From assembly GCF_000350225.1 (NCBI RefSeq), contig NW_005179057.1, positions 913,661 through 977,660 of the forward strand: a stretch of 64,000 nt of DNA, given 5' to 3'. Under the pieces are notes generated by a model. That model was not told where the DNA came from. It worked only from the letters and a program-made list of their open reading frames with translations, and ran no database searches. This document shows, piece by piece, positions 10,925 to 21,567 of this stretch; position 1 is the first letter of the stretch; every line of letters starts with the position of its first letter. This DNA is from Chondrus crispus. Lineage: Eukaryota > Rhodophyta > Florideophyceae > Gigartinales > Gigartinaceae. A program made the translations under genes and the position numbers.

Positions 10925-11439
10925 TCATCGATATACATTTGCTCTCCATTTGATCCACTTACGGTAACTCGTTTAGAGAGACGATTAGCTACTGTGTCGG
11001 CAGTGAGTGACTCGCGGTCGAGGATATCCATTCCCAGAAGTGCGGGAATGTCAGCTTTGACGACGTCCAGAGTGACAAGAACAGGTTTTGTTCCGGGAGG
11101 AGCGTCGAGTTGCAAGGTGACCTGACCCGTCGAGTCAAAAACAGTGTCCGCAAAACGGAACCGGTTAACGTGGATCCTTTGGATCTTGATGTGGATTTTG
11201 AGTTCTTTGGATATTCTGTGGAGTTCTCTCTTCCCAACTACGGATCTGGGCGCTCCAGTGTCGACACAGAAACCCAGAGGACGGCGCACTCTTGTCTCGT
11301 TTTTCAGATGAGTTTCGAAGACATCTGAGCAATCAACATAGACATCTGAGCAATCGACATCGTTGCGAAAAGGTTTGCACCTCGGGCAGGTTGTTCGATG
11401 AGCAGCTGCCCATCTGCAACGGCGACGAAGTTGAGGCAC
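10777..11439 (-). pseudogene. copia-A aspartic protease
   Basis: The retropepsin signature is FCVDTGAPRSVVG, followed about 80 residues later by the hydrophobic ALLGMDILDR (the ILG/LLG flap-side motif). It is 220 residues long as one frame, between gag and integrase, and overlaps the integrase start in another frame. It would process the Gag-Pol polyprotein. The frame differs from both neighbours, so the polyprotein is disrupted. Confidence 0.85.
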
Positions 11440-11456
11440 TGTGCTTCGTCTCCTCT

Positions 11457-13255
11457 CTAAAAACCCTGCCCATGATCTTGAGGGTTACTGTCATCCCTTT
11501 GAACAGAGGCTGACAGATGATGTGTGAACCATTCTTCATCGGCTTGCTCGATGAGGTCTTGATCTGAGCTGACGTCTTTTCCAGCAGTAATGGAGTCGAA
11601 GGTTTCAAGTTCCCCAAAGCGAATTGCATTCTCCGACGAGTCATTATTCTTCTCTTCGGGGTTATTAGGGGTTTCCTCAGGAACTTGAGAAAGCTCACCC
11701 TCCATTCCCAAAACTAGATCCGAGATACGCAGCCATGTTCGGCATCGGCTCAGATCCGGTGCCCAACATGGCTGCGTATCGCTCCAGGGGCGCATCGGGG
11801 CATTGGGCTCCAATGGGCACCACACTTATGGCACTCATTTCGCTTATGGCTTTCTTCGAAAGATCGACTGTGGGCTCTTTCTGCACGGCCTTGACTTTGG
11901 CCTTGGGCGTGGCCATGCTTTTGCACAAAGCGAGGATTGCGACCATAGCGCTGAAAGAGCGTGTCGTTCTCTACTATCCTAGTTTCCGTGGTGAGGAGGG
12001 TTATCTCGTTCTCCACTTGTATGCCGTCGTGCTGCGCGGTGACAAAAGCATTGAAAGTGTAGTTGGAAGACAGGATACTGCGAACGGCAGCATCTGACCA
12101 CTTGTACCCAACAACGGCCTTGCTACGGCACTCAATTTTGTTTCCTTCAGCTCGCGCATGGGGAGGAGCTTGAGGGGAAAGATCTTCTATGTGGTTGACT
12201 AGCTTCGTCAGGCCAGTTGAAACAGATGATATTTCGTGTTCTGACATGAAGGTACTGAGGCGCAGAGTATCAAGTGTTCCCTTGATCTGTTGTTGACGAG
12301 CATCGCTATTGTATTTTTTCAGCATCATGGACATCATATCCTCAGAATATATGCTGTCTTCAGCATTGTGAAAGAAGATTCACGACATTGATTCAGCAAC
12401 GGGAGATGCTCATAAGTTCTCTGCTGATTGCTCAGCTGGTATTGGCGAGAACCTATCTCGTAGTCTCGTATGAACATATCGATGGATTGGTCAATCTCAC
12501 CCGTGAACTTTCTGCCCTTGAAGTACTGATGGACATAACTCGACTTGCGTACATCATCACCATGCGATCCTTGGGAGCCAATGATAGGGACCTGGGAATG
12601 CCGACCATGGGAAACAGCAGGGTGAGTATTGGGAACATCCTTGATTTTCGGCCGTGCTTCATTGGCAGATCCATGGGATCGATTCTGCAGCGGGTTGTCT
12701 CTACGAAGAGCAGGTGTAGCTCGGGGGGCTCTGGTCTGTGGCTCCGACATTAGCAACTGCAACCGGAGTATTATCACCGGCAGAAGTTCCTAGAGCTGTT
12801 TGCTGAATACGCACAAGGCTTCGAGACTGGTTGTGCATATCAACAACGTAGATAGTGGCTTCTGGATCACAACCAAGCGTGTGTGCTAGCCAAATCATTG
12901 TCTTAATGCTGTTGTTCTTCTTTTCAAGATCGGAGAGACTGAGTGACTCTTCGAACTCCTCATCGATATTGTGGCACCCGTAGTAAGAAGCAGTATCGTA
13001 TAGGGTGGCAGGAGTAAATAAGGGCTGTTTGAAGAAGTCTGGAGTGAAAACCTCCCTCGCTGGTGGCAATAGATCCTGCAGCAGATCGAGAACGTCTTCA
13101 GGGGAAAGCATCGTAGAAGATGGTGCTCCCCCATTCCCGGCCTGCGGGAACATATCTAGAATAGATCGAGCGGCAGCAAGTAGATTTTTTGACAGTGCCG
13201 TCTTGATGGGCATGATCTCGATCTTGCGAAGGCGCTTAGCGTGACCAGAGCCCAT
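11457..13255 (-). pseudogene. copia-A gag region
   Basis: Four overlapping frames (13255-12701, 12777-12334, 12337-11750, 11825-11457) read as one capsid-type protein broken by frame changes. The first begins with a basic MGSGHAKRLRKIE and contains a helical segment with LLAAARSILDMF. The third has helical, mid-charged sequence typical of capsid (LDTLRLSTFMSEHE). It contains CHKCGAHW, the start of a possible zinc knuckle. The assignment rests on position (first gene after the 5' LTR) more than on similarity. Confidence 0.65.
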
Positions 13256-13414
13256 TTGAGATCTCGTAGCGCCTGAGGGAGGTATCTTGATGCTCAGATA
13301 CAGATCGGTAAAATTAGGGACAAGGATTAGTGCAACAAGGGTTGTCTAGCCAAAAGTCAGGGATGATACGGACGGCAAGATAAGAGCGCTCAAGGGATCT
13401 CCACAACTCCGGAT

Positions 13415-13747
13415 TGTCGTGAGAGATGTCCGAAAGCGCGCGGCGTCGCGCTCGCTGGTTCGATCCGGCGAGTGGCTTGGACGGCGCCTAAAGAAAGGAG
13501 GAAAGCGGTTGTAGACGGGGAGGGGAATCGCTTTGGCGTCGCGCCTCGGCTTAAGCAAGCTGAACCTCTTGGCTAGTTTAGTTGTATAATTCTCGTTGCC
13601 TCCGCCTCCATCTGCTCTCTGCCGCCGACGCAATATATGGGGCTTCAACCCACTAGCAAGCACCAACTGCTTGCCACGTGGAGCCCAAATGTAATTAGTA
13701 ACATTGGATCTCACCGGCGTCGGCCACGGCGACGGTTACAAGCGACA
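13415..13747 (-). repeat. copia-A 5' LTR (right)
   Basis: A 333-bp LTR matching the two ends of the left copy and lacking its central ~369 bp. The missing part may hold promoter or R-region sequence, or the left copy may carry an insertion. Confidence 0.9.
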
Positions 13748-13752
13748 CTGAT

Positions 13753-15885
13753 CACGGTTAAATGTTGGGCGAAGTCCATCATGGTTAACAGAATGCTAAA
13801 TGGTCTCGGTACGAAAGTCATAACCTTGCAGCATCTGCTGACAGTTGTAATGGCAATCCGAAATCGAAGAAGTTGTAAGAATGGCACCTATAATTCGTTC
13901 TGGACGAAATAGTGGAGCAATTATCTCGGTACCGTTGTAATTGTTGAAATATATCACAAGGCGATGGACATTCAGAAGCCCATGTCAACAAGGTGGTCAT
14001 CTCACTCACATTCAATCGCACCACTGTCGTAACTTCTGCGTGTCAAATAGAGGATGTTGTCATACTGGATCAGATAATTGAATATGGTTGTAATATGTGC
14101 CATATCCTGACAGCGGTGTTGCTGGGAAATTTACATATGGTTGTAATCCTTCTGGTTCAAGTGTGTCAACTAAGCACTATCCGGCTCGGAAAACGTTGTA
14201 ACAGGGCGGTCACATTCTACAGGTGGTAAATCATGTAGGGGAATGGATGGCCGGTACTCACGGGTCCCACATTTGGGACCAAACCAGCAAAGTTGATCCC
14301 ACACATCTCCATTGACCAATTAGAACGCACTTGTCAACCATTCCCCACCCGCATGGGAAATTGGAAAGATTCTGTAACGTCGATCAAGGCGGCAGCGGCT
14401 GGACGGAAGGGAAAAGGGGGCGGCAAAGCAGTGGGAGGGGTCTGCAACGATGAGTGGGTTGCGCGGGGCCAGGCTGTGCGCCAGATTTCATAGATGGCGC
14501 GTGCGGTGATGGTTCTGTCGAAGGCGGCGCACTTGATGAAGGACAACTGGGGGGACGATGTGGTTCAAGAGGTCGGTGGTGAGCGCGGGCAGTAGCAAGC
14601 GGATCTCGACCGGGAGGGAGAGGAAGTGGCTGGACGCAGGGGCCGTGAGGGGCGGGGCTGGATGGCGGGCAGCGCAGAAAAATGCAGACGGGAGGGTGCA
14701 ACTCAGACAGGCGCTGCAGGTGGCCGCAAGGAAGGACGTGCTCTTGAGGAAGGGGGCTGGGAGGGATGTATGACACACAGAGAGCGGCGAAAGGGGGCCA
14801 GGGCGAGAGGGAATTTCAAGGAGGAGGCAAAATAGGTAATGTGAGGAAGGAAGGGGAGGGGCTTCGAAGTGGTGCGAGGTGGAGGGGAAAGAGGACGGAA
14901 GGAAGTGGGGAAGGCGGACGAGTGGCGGGGGTGAGCGTGTGACATGAAGATCTTGGTACGAGAAAGATGACAACCAGATGGGCAATGAATGAGGCTTTTT
15001 ACACTAAAGTTGACAATGATAAGCAATTATTTCGTTGTTGTTGATTTTGCTTTTGCTAATTACTCCAAGTTTGATTGGGGGTTCATTATGACAACTATTT
15101 CGAATAATGGCAATAACATTTACAACCCTTAGGAATTAGCCGCGTATTCTTTCATCATGGTTGACATTTGAGCTCATTTTACCATCACATTGAAAATGGA
15201 TTGCTGTTCTGTCACCCACTGTGACAAAGATCCTAACCATTTCCATAGGATAGAAATACTGCAGATTATGACAAGTAGCTTGAACTAAAATTGTATAATG
15301 TCAATTTTTATAGGACATTTTCCAAAAATGTTTCGTCATTCCGCTTCCTGCCGTCGCACATCCGACTCTGCAATTCTGCTACTACTGAAGCCACACGTGT
15401 ATGAACACGTGTAGGAAGTATGATAACCGTGCCATGCGTTTTGCATAACACTAATGCGTGGGAGGCACTACTCCAAGTACTGTACCTGTAGCACTATTGC
15501 GCGACCCCCCTTGTAGCCTTTGTCTCTAGTCTGTTACACGTCGATGCTGTCCTTCTTAAAAGAAGGGCCAAACTGTCGCACGTGCCGGGCAAGTATGCGC
15601 GCCCAGAGGGGTAGTACAGTGGGATAGGGGTGCAGTGCCAGTGAGCTGGCAGAGTCTATGTGCGGAGCGCACGCACGTGAACACGTAGAACTTCCAGCGC
15701 ACGCAATCTCGCGCGCCTATTTGGTCGTTTTCTATTAGCCCGCTCCCAGGCGCGAGCTCGCCGCTCGCCCTAATAAAATGTACAGCTACTCCCTCCACCT
15801 GGAAGAAGGGAGGCAGCGGGGGGCTTCTGTACCCTTTCCTCTTGCCGGCCCTTTCCCCTGAAGGCGACGCCCGTCACTCTGCGCA
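13753..15885. other. Spacer between copia-A and copia-B
   Basis: No supported gene. 13753-14225 and 15000-15340 are AT-richer and carry recurrent GTTGTAA/TTGACA motifs (see findings). 14380-14930 is GC- and purine-rich, and its proline/serine-rich frames look like composition artefacts. A 7-bp stem with 4-nt loop lies at 14263-14280. 15370-15830 contains several CACGTG-containing words and resembles LTR-type promoter sequence, but no partner repeat was found. Confidence 0.4.
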
Positions 15886-16839
15886 ATGCAGTCTACCACA
15901 GTTATGGGCCCAGCGCCCGGCGCCGCCAGAGGTTACTCGCCGACCCCCCCTCCGGCGCGGTCGACCGAAGCAACGACCTACAAGAATGATGATCCGACGT
16001 CTCCCGTTGGGTCGAGACGATATCTGCTGCCGCCAAGAAGGGCAACGATAAAATCTACAAGACTCTCGCCGCAACACTCGCCCGCCATATCTACGACCGC
16101 TATCTACCTAGCGCTCAGAATTCCATCGTCGATGAAGCACAGGCGAAAGGCTTGATCAGCTACAAGCAAGATGATCAAATTGCGGCCATCAGAGAAATCC
16201 TCGAGTTGATGGCCGTGCATCCCCCATCGCTGTCGTCTCGCGCTTGATGGCCGATTCAACAAGGTCACAAGGAGCCGCCGCCAGCCTTCGGAATACCTAA
16301 CCACATTCGCCTCTCATTTCCGCGGCCTAGAAGCGTACCATCTCATTCACGGAGGACTCCGCTCCTCGTCACAAGTCGGAGAGGTTCCCGTTGTCACATT
16401 GCTCAACAATTCCCGTTTAAGGGAAGAAACTCTCATCAATGCTAAGCTGCAGCTTATCTCCTTAACACGGGCCCGTGAGAGTCGAAGACAGACCGAAGCT
16501 GGGTATGTCCTGAAGTCTAAACTCGACAAACTCGGCGAAGTTGCAGCGCAACTGGGCGAGATACCAGACGAACTTCACTTCCGTTGCGTCACAAGTGAAA
16601 CGCTCGCAACGGCCAAGTCAAAAACAAAACGCGCTGCCGTGCCATACTCTTCACAGGTCAGAAAACGAACCGAGTTTTATCAAGTATTGATGCAACGCTC
16701 CAAGAGTCAACGAATGACCCTAGGCGAACGTCTACTTCGACCAACCCCTCGCTGTCGTTTGAACTTGGACGATGCCGTCATTGCACTCGGCAATCTGTCC
16801 TTCTTGTGGGATAACTCCTCTCGTCCCTGGTTTGCGTGA
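15886..16839 (+). pseudogene. copia-B gag-like region
   Basis: An early frame contains QNSIVDEAQAKGLISYKQD and IREILELMAVHPPSL. A shift near 16240 leads into sequence with EYLTTFASHFRGLEAYHL, and then to the 146-codon frame at 16399-16839. That frame is helical and charged (LISLTRARESRRQTEAGYV) and ends at RPWFA just before the solo LTR. Position before the protease and helical content suggest Gag. No zinc knuckle was seen. Confidence 0.55.
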
Positions 16840-17498
16840 GAGTCGAAGGTTTCGCGTACGGAGAGCGCGACGCGGACGCGAGGCACGCTAATTAAACCGG
16901 TACGGACGAGCTGGCGAAAAGGGAGTGGCACACGTGGCCGGTTACGGGCAGTCGCTCCGTGTTGCGTAAACAGAGGGGACCGGTCACGGGTTAGAAGCCA
17001 GCGCTGGTAAAACTACCGAACGGTCGTAGGTTGGGCGGCAAAGCGACGGGAGCGAGCTTACCCCAGTTTACTGGTGGAGACGGGTGTCAGGTCTTAACCC
17101 TTCAGAGGGACGAATCGGACACCTGTCCTAGTGCAGAACCTGCCGCCTAGTACGTGCCAGGTACTGTATACAAATAAAATGCTAGCGCCAGGTTTACCAA
17201 CTACCGCGCGGATTCTTTCACTACACGTGAGCGGGGTACCCTACGTACACGCCCCTCCCCACACTCGTAGAGCAATTCTCTTCGCAAGTCTCTACCACAC
17301 CGATCCCGGTACGGGCTGTTTCTCTGTGCTCCCCCTTTCAGGAATCTGAGCTACTACGAGTCGCAAGCTCGTTTAAACGGAGAAGGGAGAGTCGGACGCT
17401 CCGTAGCGCTGTGCCGTCGGCAGTTGTGGCTTTTATTTTTCTTGTGGTTGTTGGACCATCGGTCCTCGGGCTCTGCCTGACAGGCGTATTGTACGACA
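16837..17498 (+). repeat. Divergent solo gypsy-type LTR
   Basis: Blocks in the same order and orientation match the gypsy LTR at 32848-33426. They include CACGTGGCCGGT, CGGTCACGGGTTAGAAGCC, GTTTACTGG, CTTAACCC, GGACACCTGTCC and a terminal TTGTACNACA. The repeat starts near TGAGAGTCG and ends near GTACGACA. No internal retroelement genes are attached, so a solo LTR is likely. A matching target duplication was not evident. Confidence 0.7.
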
Positions 17499-17529
17499 GA
17501 CAACCCCGAGCCTCTAGCCACCCTCATCT

Positions 17530-18620
17530 TTGTATGAGGGGCTCGACTGCATCAAAACACAAACTTCTTTAACGTTTGGCAGTGGGGCCCATTCGGACAT
17601 ATTCCCAGGCCTCGTGGATTGTAACTCAATCCTCGACATTGGATGTCCGTCTAGTGTTGGAGGCTCGGCTTCTGCCGCCGCCCTATGCGTGGTCATGGGA
17701 ATAAATTTGTGCTGGAGCCTCTCGAAACAGAGCCTTTTTACCACGGCTATGGTACTCAGTGCAAGGATAAGAAGGTAACAGTGGCGACTCGGAACTTGCA
17801 GATGACCCATTTGCTCGGGCAAAAGGCCGCCATCCAGTTCCACATGGTGAAGGGAGATGATCCCCTCTTACTTGGGAACAACGTCATTTCAGTTTCGACG
17901 CTTGTTGGGGCGGAGAACTTGCTCCTAATTCCCAAGAATGTTGTCGCCCCGGTGAATATATCGCTTCCCACGTACACCATTTGGAGAGTCCAACTGTCTT
18001 CGGACTATGCTCCATGTCGTACTGGCACAAAGCGTCCACTTCAAGACGCTTCTCTCTTCATCAACCTCTGCTTACGCCGCTCACTCCCTCATCAAACGGG
18101 GTCCGGGCCTCGTCGCAGGGGGAAGCAGAGCAAGGCCGTTAGGGTAATTGCTGTCAAACTCCACACCTTCACGCACCTCACTGCAAAGGACATGAATATT
18201 ATTTGCAGCAGGGCTGGCGGTCTAGACCCATTCTTGTTTCAAGCGTTGGAATTGGTCGTTCAGAAATGCACGTCCCGCAAACGGTCTGGCAGGCCTCCAC
18301 ACTCATCCAAGTTTTCATTCGCCAGAGTCCTGTCCGGCTTCAATGACCATCTGCAGGTAGATTTCCTCTTCATTAGTGAGCTACAAAGCCTCCTGATACT
18401 CTATATAGAGGACGTTTGAACAGGCTTCTGGCCGACCTCTCCCATGTCTTTCAGGGACGTGGAAGATGCCTCCAGAATGATCAAGACGAAGTGATTTCGA
18501 CATCCATGGGCCACCTCAAGTGCTCTCAGGGGATCTAGAGTTCCACAATCGGGTAATTTGCAGTCCCTGCGCTGATGCTAAGGTGCAGTACGCGGCTAGA
18601 CCCGCAACGAGGCAGAACAA
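17530..18620 (+). pseudogene. copia-B protease and integrase N-terminus
   Basis: The first frame has the retropepsin-like NSILDIGCPSSVGG, where Ile replaces the usual Thr/Ser of D-T/S-G. After a shift, the frame starting at 17685 has GDDPLLLGNNVIS (equivalent of the LLGMDIL motif in copia-A). It continues into a region that should be the GAG-pre-integrase zinc finger (HTFTHLTAKDMN, and later in another frame ICSPCADAKV). It is cut at 18623 by the left LTR of the gag-only element. The missing Thr/Ser would impair protease activity. Confidence 0.72.
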
Positions 18621-18623
18621 AGT

Positions 18624-19118
18624 TGTAGTAGTATGACAATTCCGTTCTCGGACGCTCTACAGTAGCTAGAGTGGCCTAATTTACAGGTACCATACGTTGC
18701 GTAGTGAACACGTGCAAGCTGCAGTGACAGCACACGTGTACTAGTTTACAGGTCCGTGTACACGTGGTGCCAGGGGCACAGTGACACACGTGTACACGGG
18801 AGGTGTCTCTTACAGTAGTTATGATAGCTACTGTACAGTAGTCGTACAGTAGCTTGAGACCCGAGGGAGGCAGACGTACTAGAGAGGAACTGCCTCCCTC
18901 CCGGAGAATAAACCAGCTACCCCATCCCCTCTGAGCTAGCCCCCAACTTCCTAATTAGGACTCACCTCTCGTCTTCAGGGGTAGCATCTCCCTTCGTCCG
19001 TTTCGGTCTCGCACAAGCCACCCTCCTAGTGAGGTTGCTGGCGTTGTAATTTACCGCTACCGTGGACACCCCCTCCGTGACGGATTAACACCGAACCGGA
19101 AGGATCCATATTATTTCA
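18624..19118 (+). repeat. 5' LTR of gag-only element
   Basis: A 495-bp repeat with TG...CA ends, containing several CACGTG words and CTACAGTAG palindromic words. GAGAATAAACC near 18906 could belong to the transcription-start or polyadenylation zone (inference). Confidence 0.95.
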
Positions 19119-19120
19119 AC

Positions 19121-19133
19121 TGGTCTCCCGACC
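19121..19133 (+). other. Primer-binding site of gag-only element
   Basis: TGGTCTCCCGACC begins two bases after the 5' LTR. TGG would pair with the CCA end of a tRNA primer. Which tRNA is used was not determined. Confidence 0.8.
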
Positions 19134-19170
19134 TAGAAAGCTTCTAGGAATTCACGAGATCCGATTCGGA

Positions 19171-21567
19171 ATGGGGATTGAAGACGGTTGCAAATTGAGA
19201 GACAATATCGTGCAAAGGTCGAGGCCACCAGGCTGGAAAGAGCAGGCTCCATGCCTCCCTTGCAGAGTTCCCGTGCTAGGAATGTCATCCCGTTCGGGAA
19301 TGCGCAGCTTCCCGACGAAGGCCCGCACGGCTTACAGTGAGAAGTTGACCTGCAAAAGGACGAGATCGCAGACGCGTGAGACGTCCGCCCCTTTGCTGGA
19401 AGGGCAGCTCCTCAAAAGACGCCAACACGACCAAACTGGAGCAAAGCCGGTTACAGTGGTGGCTGATTGCCCAGAAGGGATCACGCAGCTCAGAGGCGCC
19501 GCGAAGATCCCAGCCACACCGGGCCACCGCGGCCAAAGGTCCATATTGGAGAAATGGTTAACGTCCGAGTTGGACCGCCGGGTAACGGCCGCCGTGGAGG
19601 CGCAATTGACAGGCACGCTCCGAAAGATCGTTGAGGATCACAGCCGGACCCTCGTAAGGAGCGCCGTGGACGAAGTAGTCGGACGCGGCCCCTTTTGGGA
19701 CACGATCACTTCAACCGTGGAGGACGTTAACCGGGCAGAGGTGCGCGCTCGAGCGCCGCAGCCAGAGCGACTGCCTCTGGCGACAACGGCCGTACTACCG
19801 CCGTCGCTGACGCGTGGGAACGCGCGGCCGCAGTACCCTCATATGGGACGTGAGACCCCGTGGGGTGGAGAAGAGCGCGATGGCCGACTTCAAGCCCAAG
19901 AGATGGGACAGCCACCCACGTTTCCGCCCGGGGCCGGTCGCGTAGTGCTGCCGACGCAGAAGTACCGGAGAAAGATCGAGGGCAAGGGATACGAGACCGA
20001 CGGATCGGAAGGTAGTGACGCCACGAGGGACGAAACAGACTCCTCGGACGACGATTTTGAAGTAGACGTGAGGCATGTGCGACGGATTCGCCCCCTAAAC
20101 GACCTCTTTAAAAAGGTCATGAATTACCGCCGATATCGGTTGCACAACCGTTCGGGACGATACAACGCCAAGGTTGCCAGCACGGTTTCGAGGGCCGGAA
20201 AGCGGATGGCCCTACAGATGAAGGGCGTGACCTTCAGTGGAGACGACCCGATTGCGGTGCTAAATTTCCTCTCCAGGTTTACGGCGGCGTGCAACCAGAA
20301 CGGCGTGCATGAGGGAGCGGCCGTCTAGTGCTTCCAGTTCTTCATGACTGGCACGGCCTTGGCAAAGGTGCAGTCCCGTATTGTGGGAGAATCCGGGGTG
20401 GTCGATGCCCGCAGGGACGAAATGTTATCGTCGTACCCCGAGGCCGTAAACTACCTACTCAGGACGTTCGCGACAAACGAGGTCATTGCTGAGGCCTACG
20501 CTGAGGTGACGGGCTTTAGACAAAGTCCCAGGATGACCGAAACGGAATACGGAGACTGTCTCTGGAAGAAAGCACTCCGTAGCGGAAATGTCTTCTCCGA
20601 TAATCGGCTCAAGTCGCTCTTTGTGGAAGGGCTCCTTCCGGCCATCCGTACTCAGGTGCGTCACCATCTTACGACGCACCCCCGCGTAGCCTTTACAGAG
20701 CTAAAGCAGTACGCTGAGGGCGTCGGGATCGCCTACAGGGGTGGAAAAAAATATCCGGCGGTCACGAGAAGCCGGTACCACCTTCGACCCCGAGCGGGAC
20801 GTCCGCATAGTAGTTTGCTCATTTCAGATGAATCGCCCGAAACGTGTCCTGTCAAGGAGGCCAACGGTGTTTGTGACTCTCCTCTCGGTATGACCGTGGA
20901 AGCGGCTGTGCAGTCGCCTCTAGGGAACCACACAATGGATACCACAGTCTGCTTAGGTCAGAAAACCCCCAGGGACGTAGGGAGTACGCCACAGAAGTCT
21001 AAGACGTCCCTATGGAAGGAGGAGTACCCAAACGGGGAGTGGCCCTGGCGCGACCCCAGAAGGGATGTCGGCTTTCGAAGCCCCCACTCGAGGTTAGACC
21101 CATCGCAAAGAGTCGACCGTTGTCGGATATGCCTTTCCGTGTACCGGCCGTGCTGTCACGGACTCTCCAAGGAGGATGGAGTCCGGATGCTCGCCCTTAG
21201 GGAGCGGAACTTCAAGGCGAAGGGGTATGCGTCCGCTACAGTCCATAGCGAAAGCCATCAGAAACGGCGGACCAGAAGATCCCGTAAGGGCAAGAAGGTC
21301 CCCACCGATTCGGAGTCCGAAAAAGTACCCCCGAGGGAAGGAAGAATTAATGCCGGCGAGGTGGTGGTGGCGGCGCCCGAAAAGGACCAAAGCCAGGCCA
21401 ACGGAGAAGACCCTAAGGGAAATAGGGGCACTATTCCCTGCGGGGCTTGTGACGAGCCGCCCGGAGGGGCTCCCGAAGACAACCGTTTGGGACGAAATCG
21501 CGAGACCGGTAAACGTATATCAAGGTCCTCTCAAGGAAAAAGGGCCGAGAAGAAGAGAGGAAAGTGA
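19171..21567 (+). pseudogene. Gag of the gag-only element, amber codon inside
   Basis: One frame of 799 codons is interrupted only by TAG at 20326-20328. The region around it, PLNDLFKKVMNYRRYRL to LKSLFVEGLLPAIRTQVR, aligns throughout with the Gag of the gypsy element. There the codon at the stop position is Trp in GAAVWCFQF, so TGG to TAG is the simplest explanation. The N-terminal half is charged and disordered-looking, the centre is capsid-like (FSGDDPIAVLNFLSRF), and a Cys/His cluster CRICLSVYRPCCHG stands where a zinc knuckle would be but does not match C-x2-C-x4-H-x4-C. The C-terminus is Lys/Arg-rich. Read-through cannot be excluded; otherwise the product is a 385-residue truncated Gag. 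Confidence 0.85.

Larger units (their letters stand above)
6253..13747 (-). mobile_element. Ty1/copia-like LTR retrotransposon, decayed (copia-A)
   Basis: Direct terminal repeats start TGTCGTGAGAG and end ACAAGCGACA. They are flanked by identical 5-bp duplications CTGAT at 6248-6252 and 13748-13752. Coding is on the minus strand in the order gag, protease, integrase, RT, RNase H, and integrase before RT defines the copia order. A purine-rich stretch just inside the left LTR (6955-6965, read on the minus strand) is a plausible polypurine tract. No clean TGG primer-binding site abuts the right (5') LTR. Several frameshifts and stops break the genes, so the copy is dead as it stands. An antisense accessory gene lies at 7153-8355. 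Confidence 0.92.

Noticed and set aside
14384-14985. Proline/serine-rich frames on the minus strand
   Set aside because: Composition artefact of a purine-rich strand, no domain, several overlapping frames equally open.
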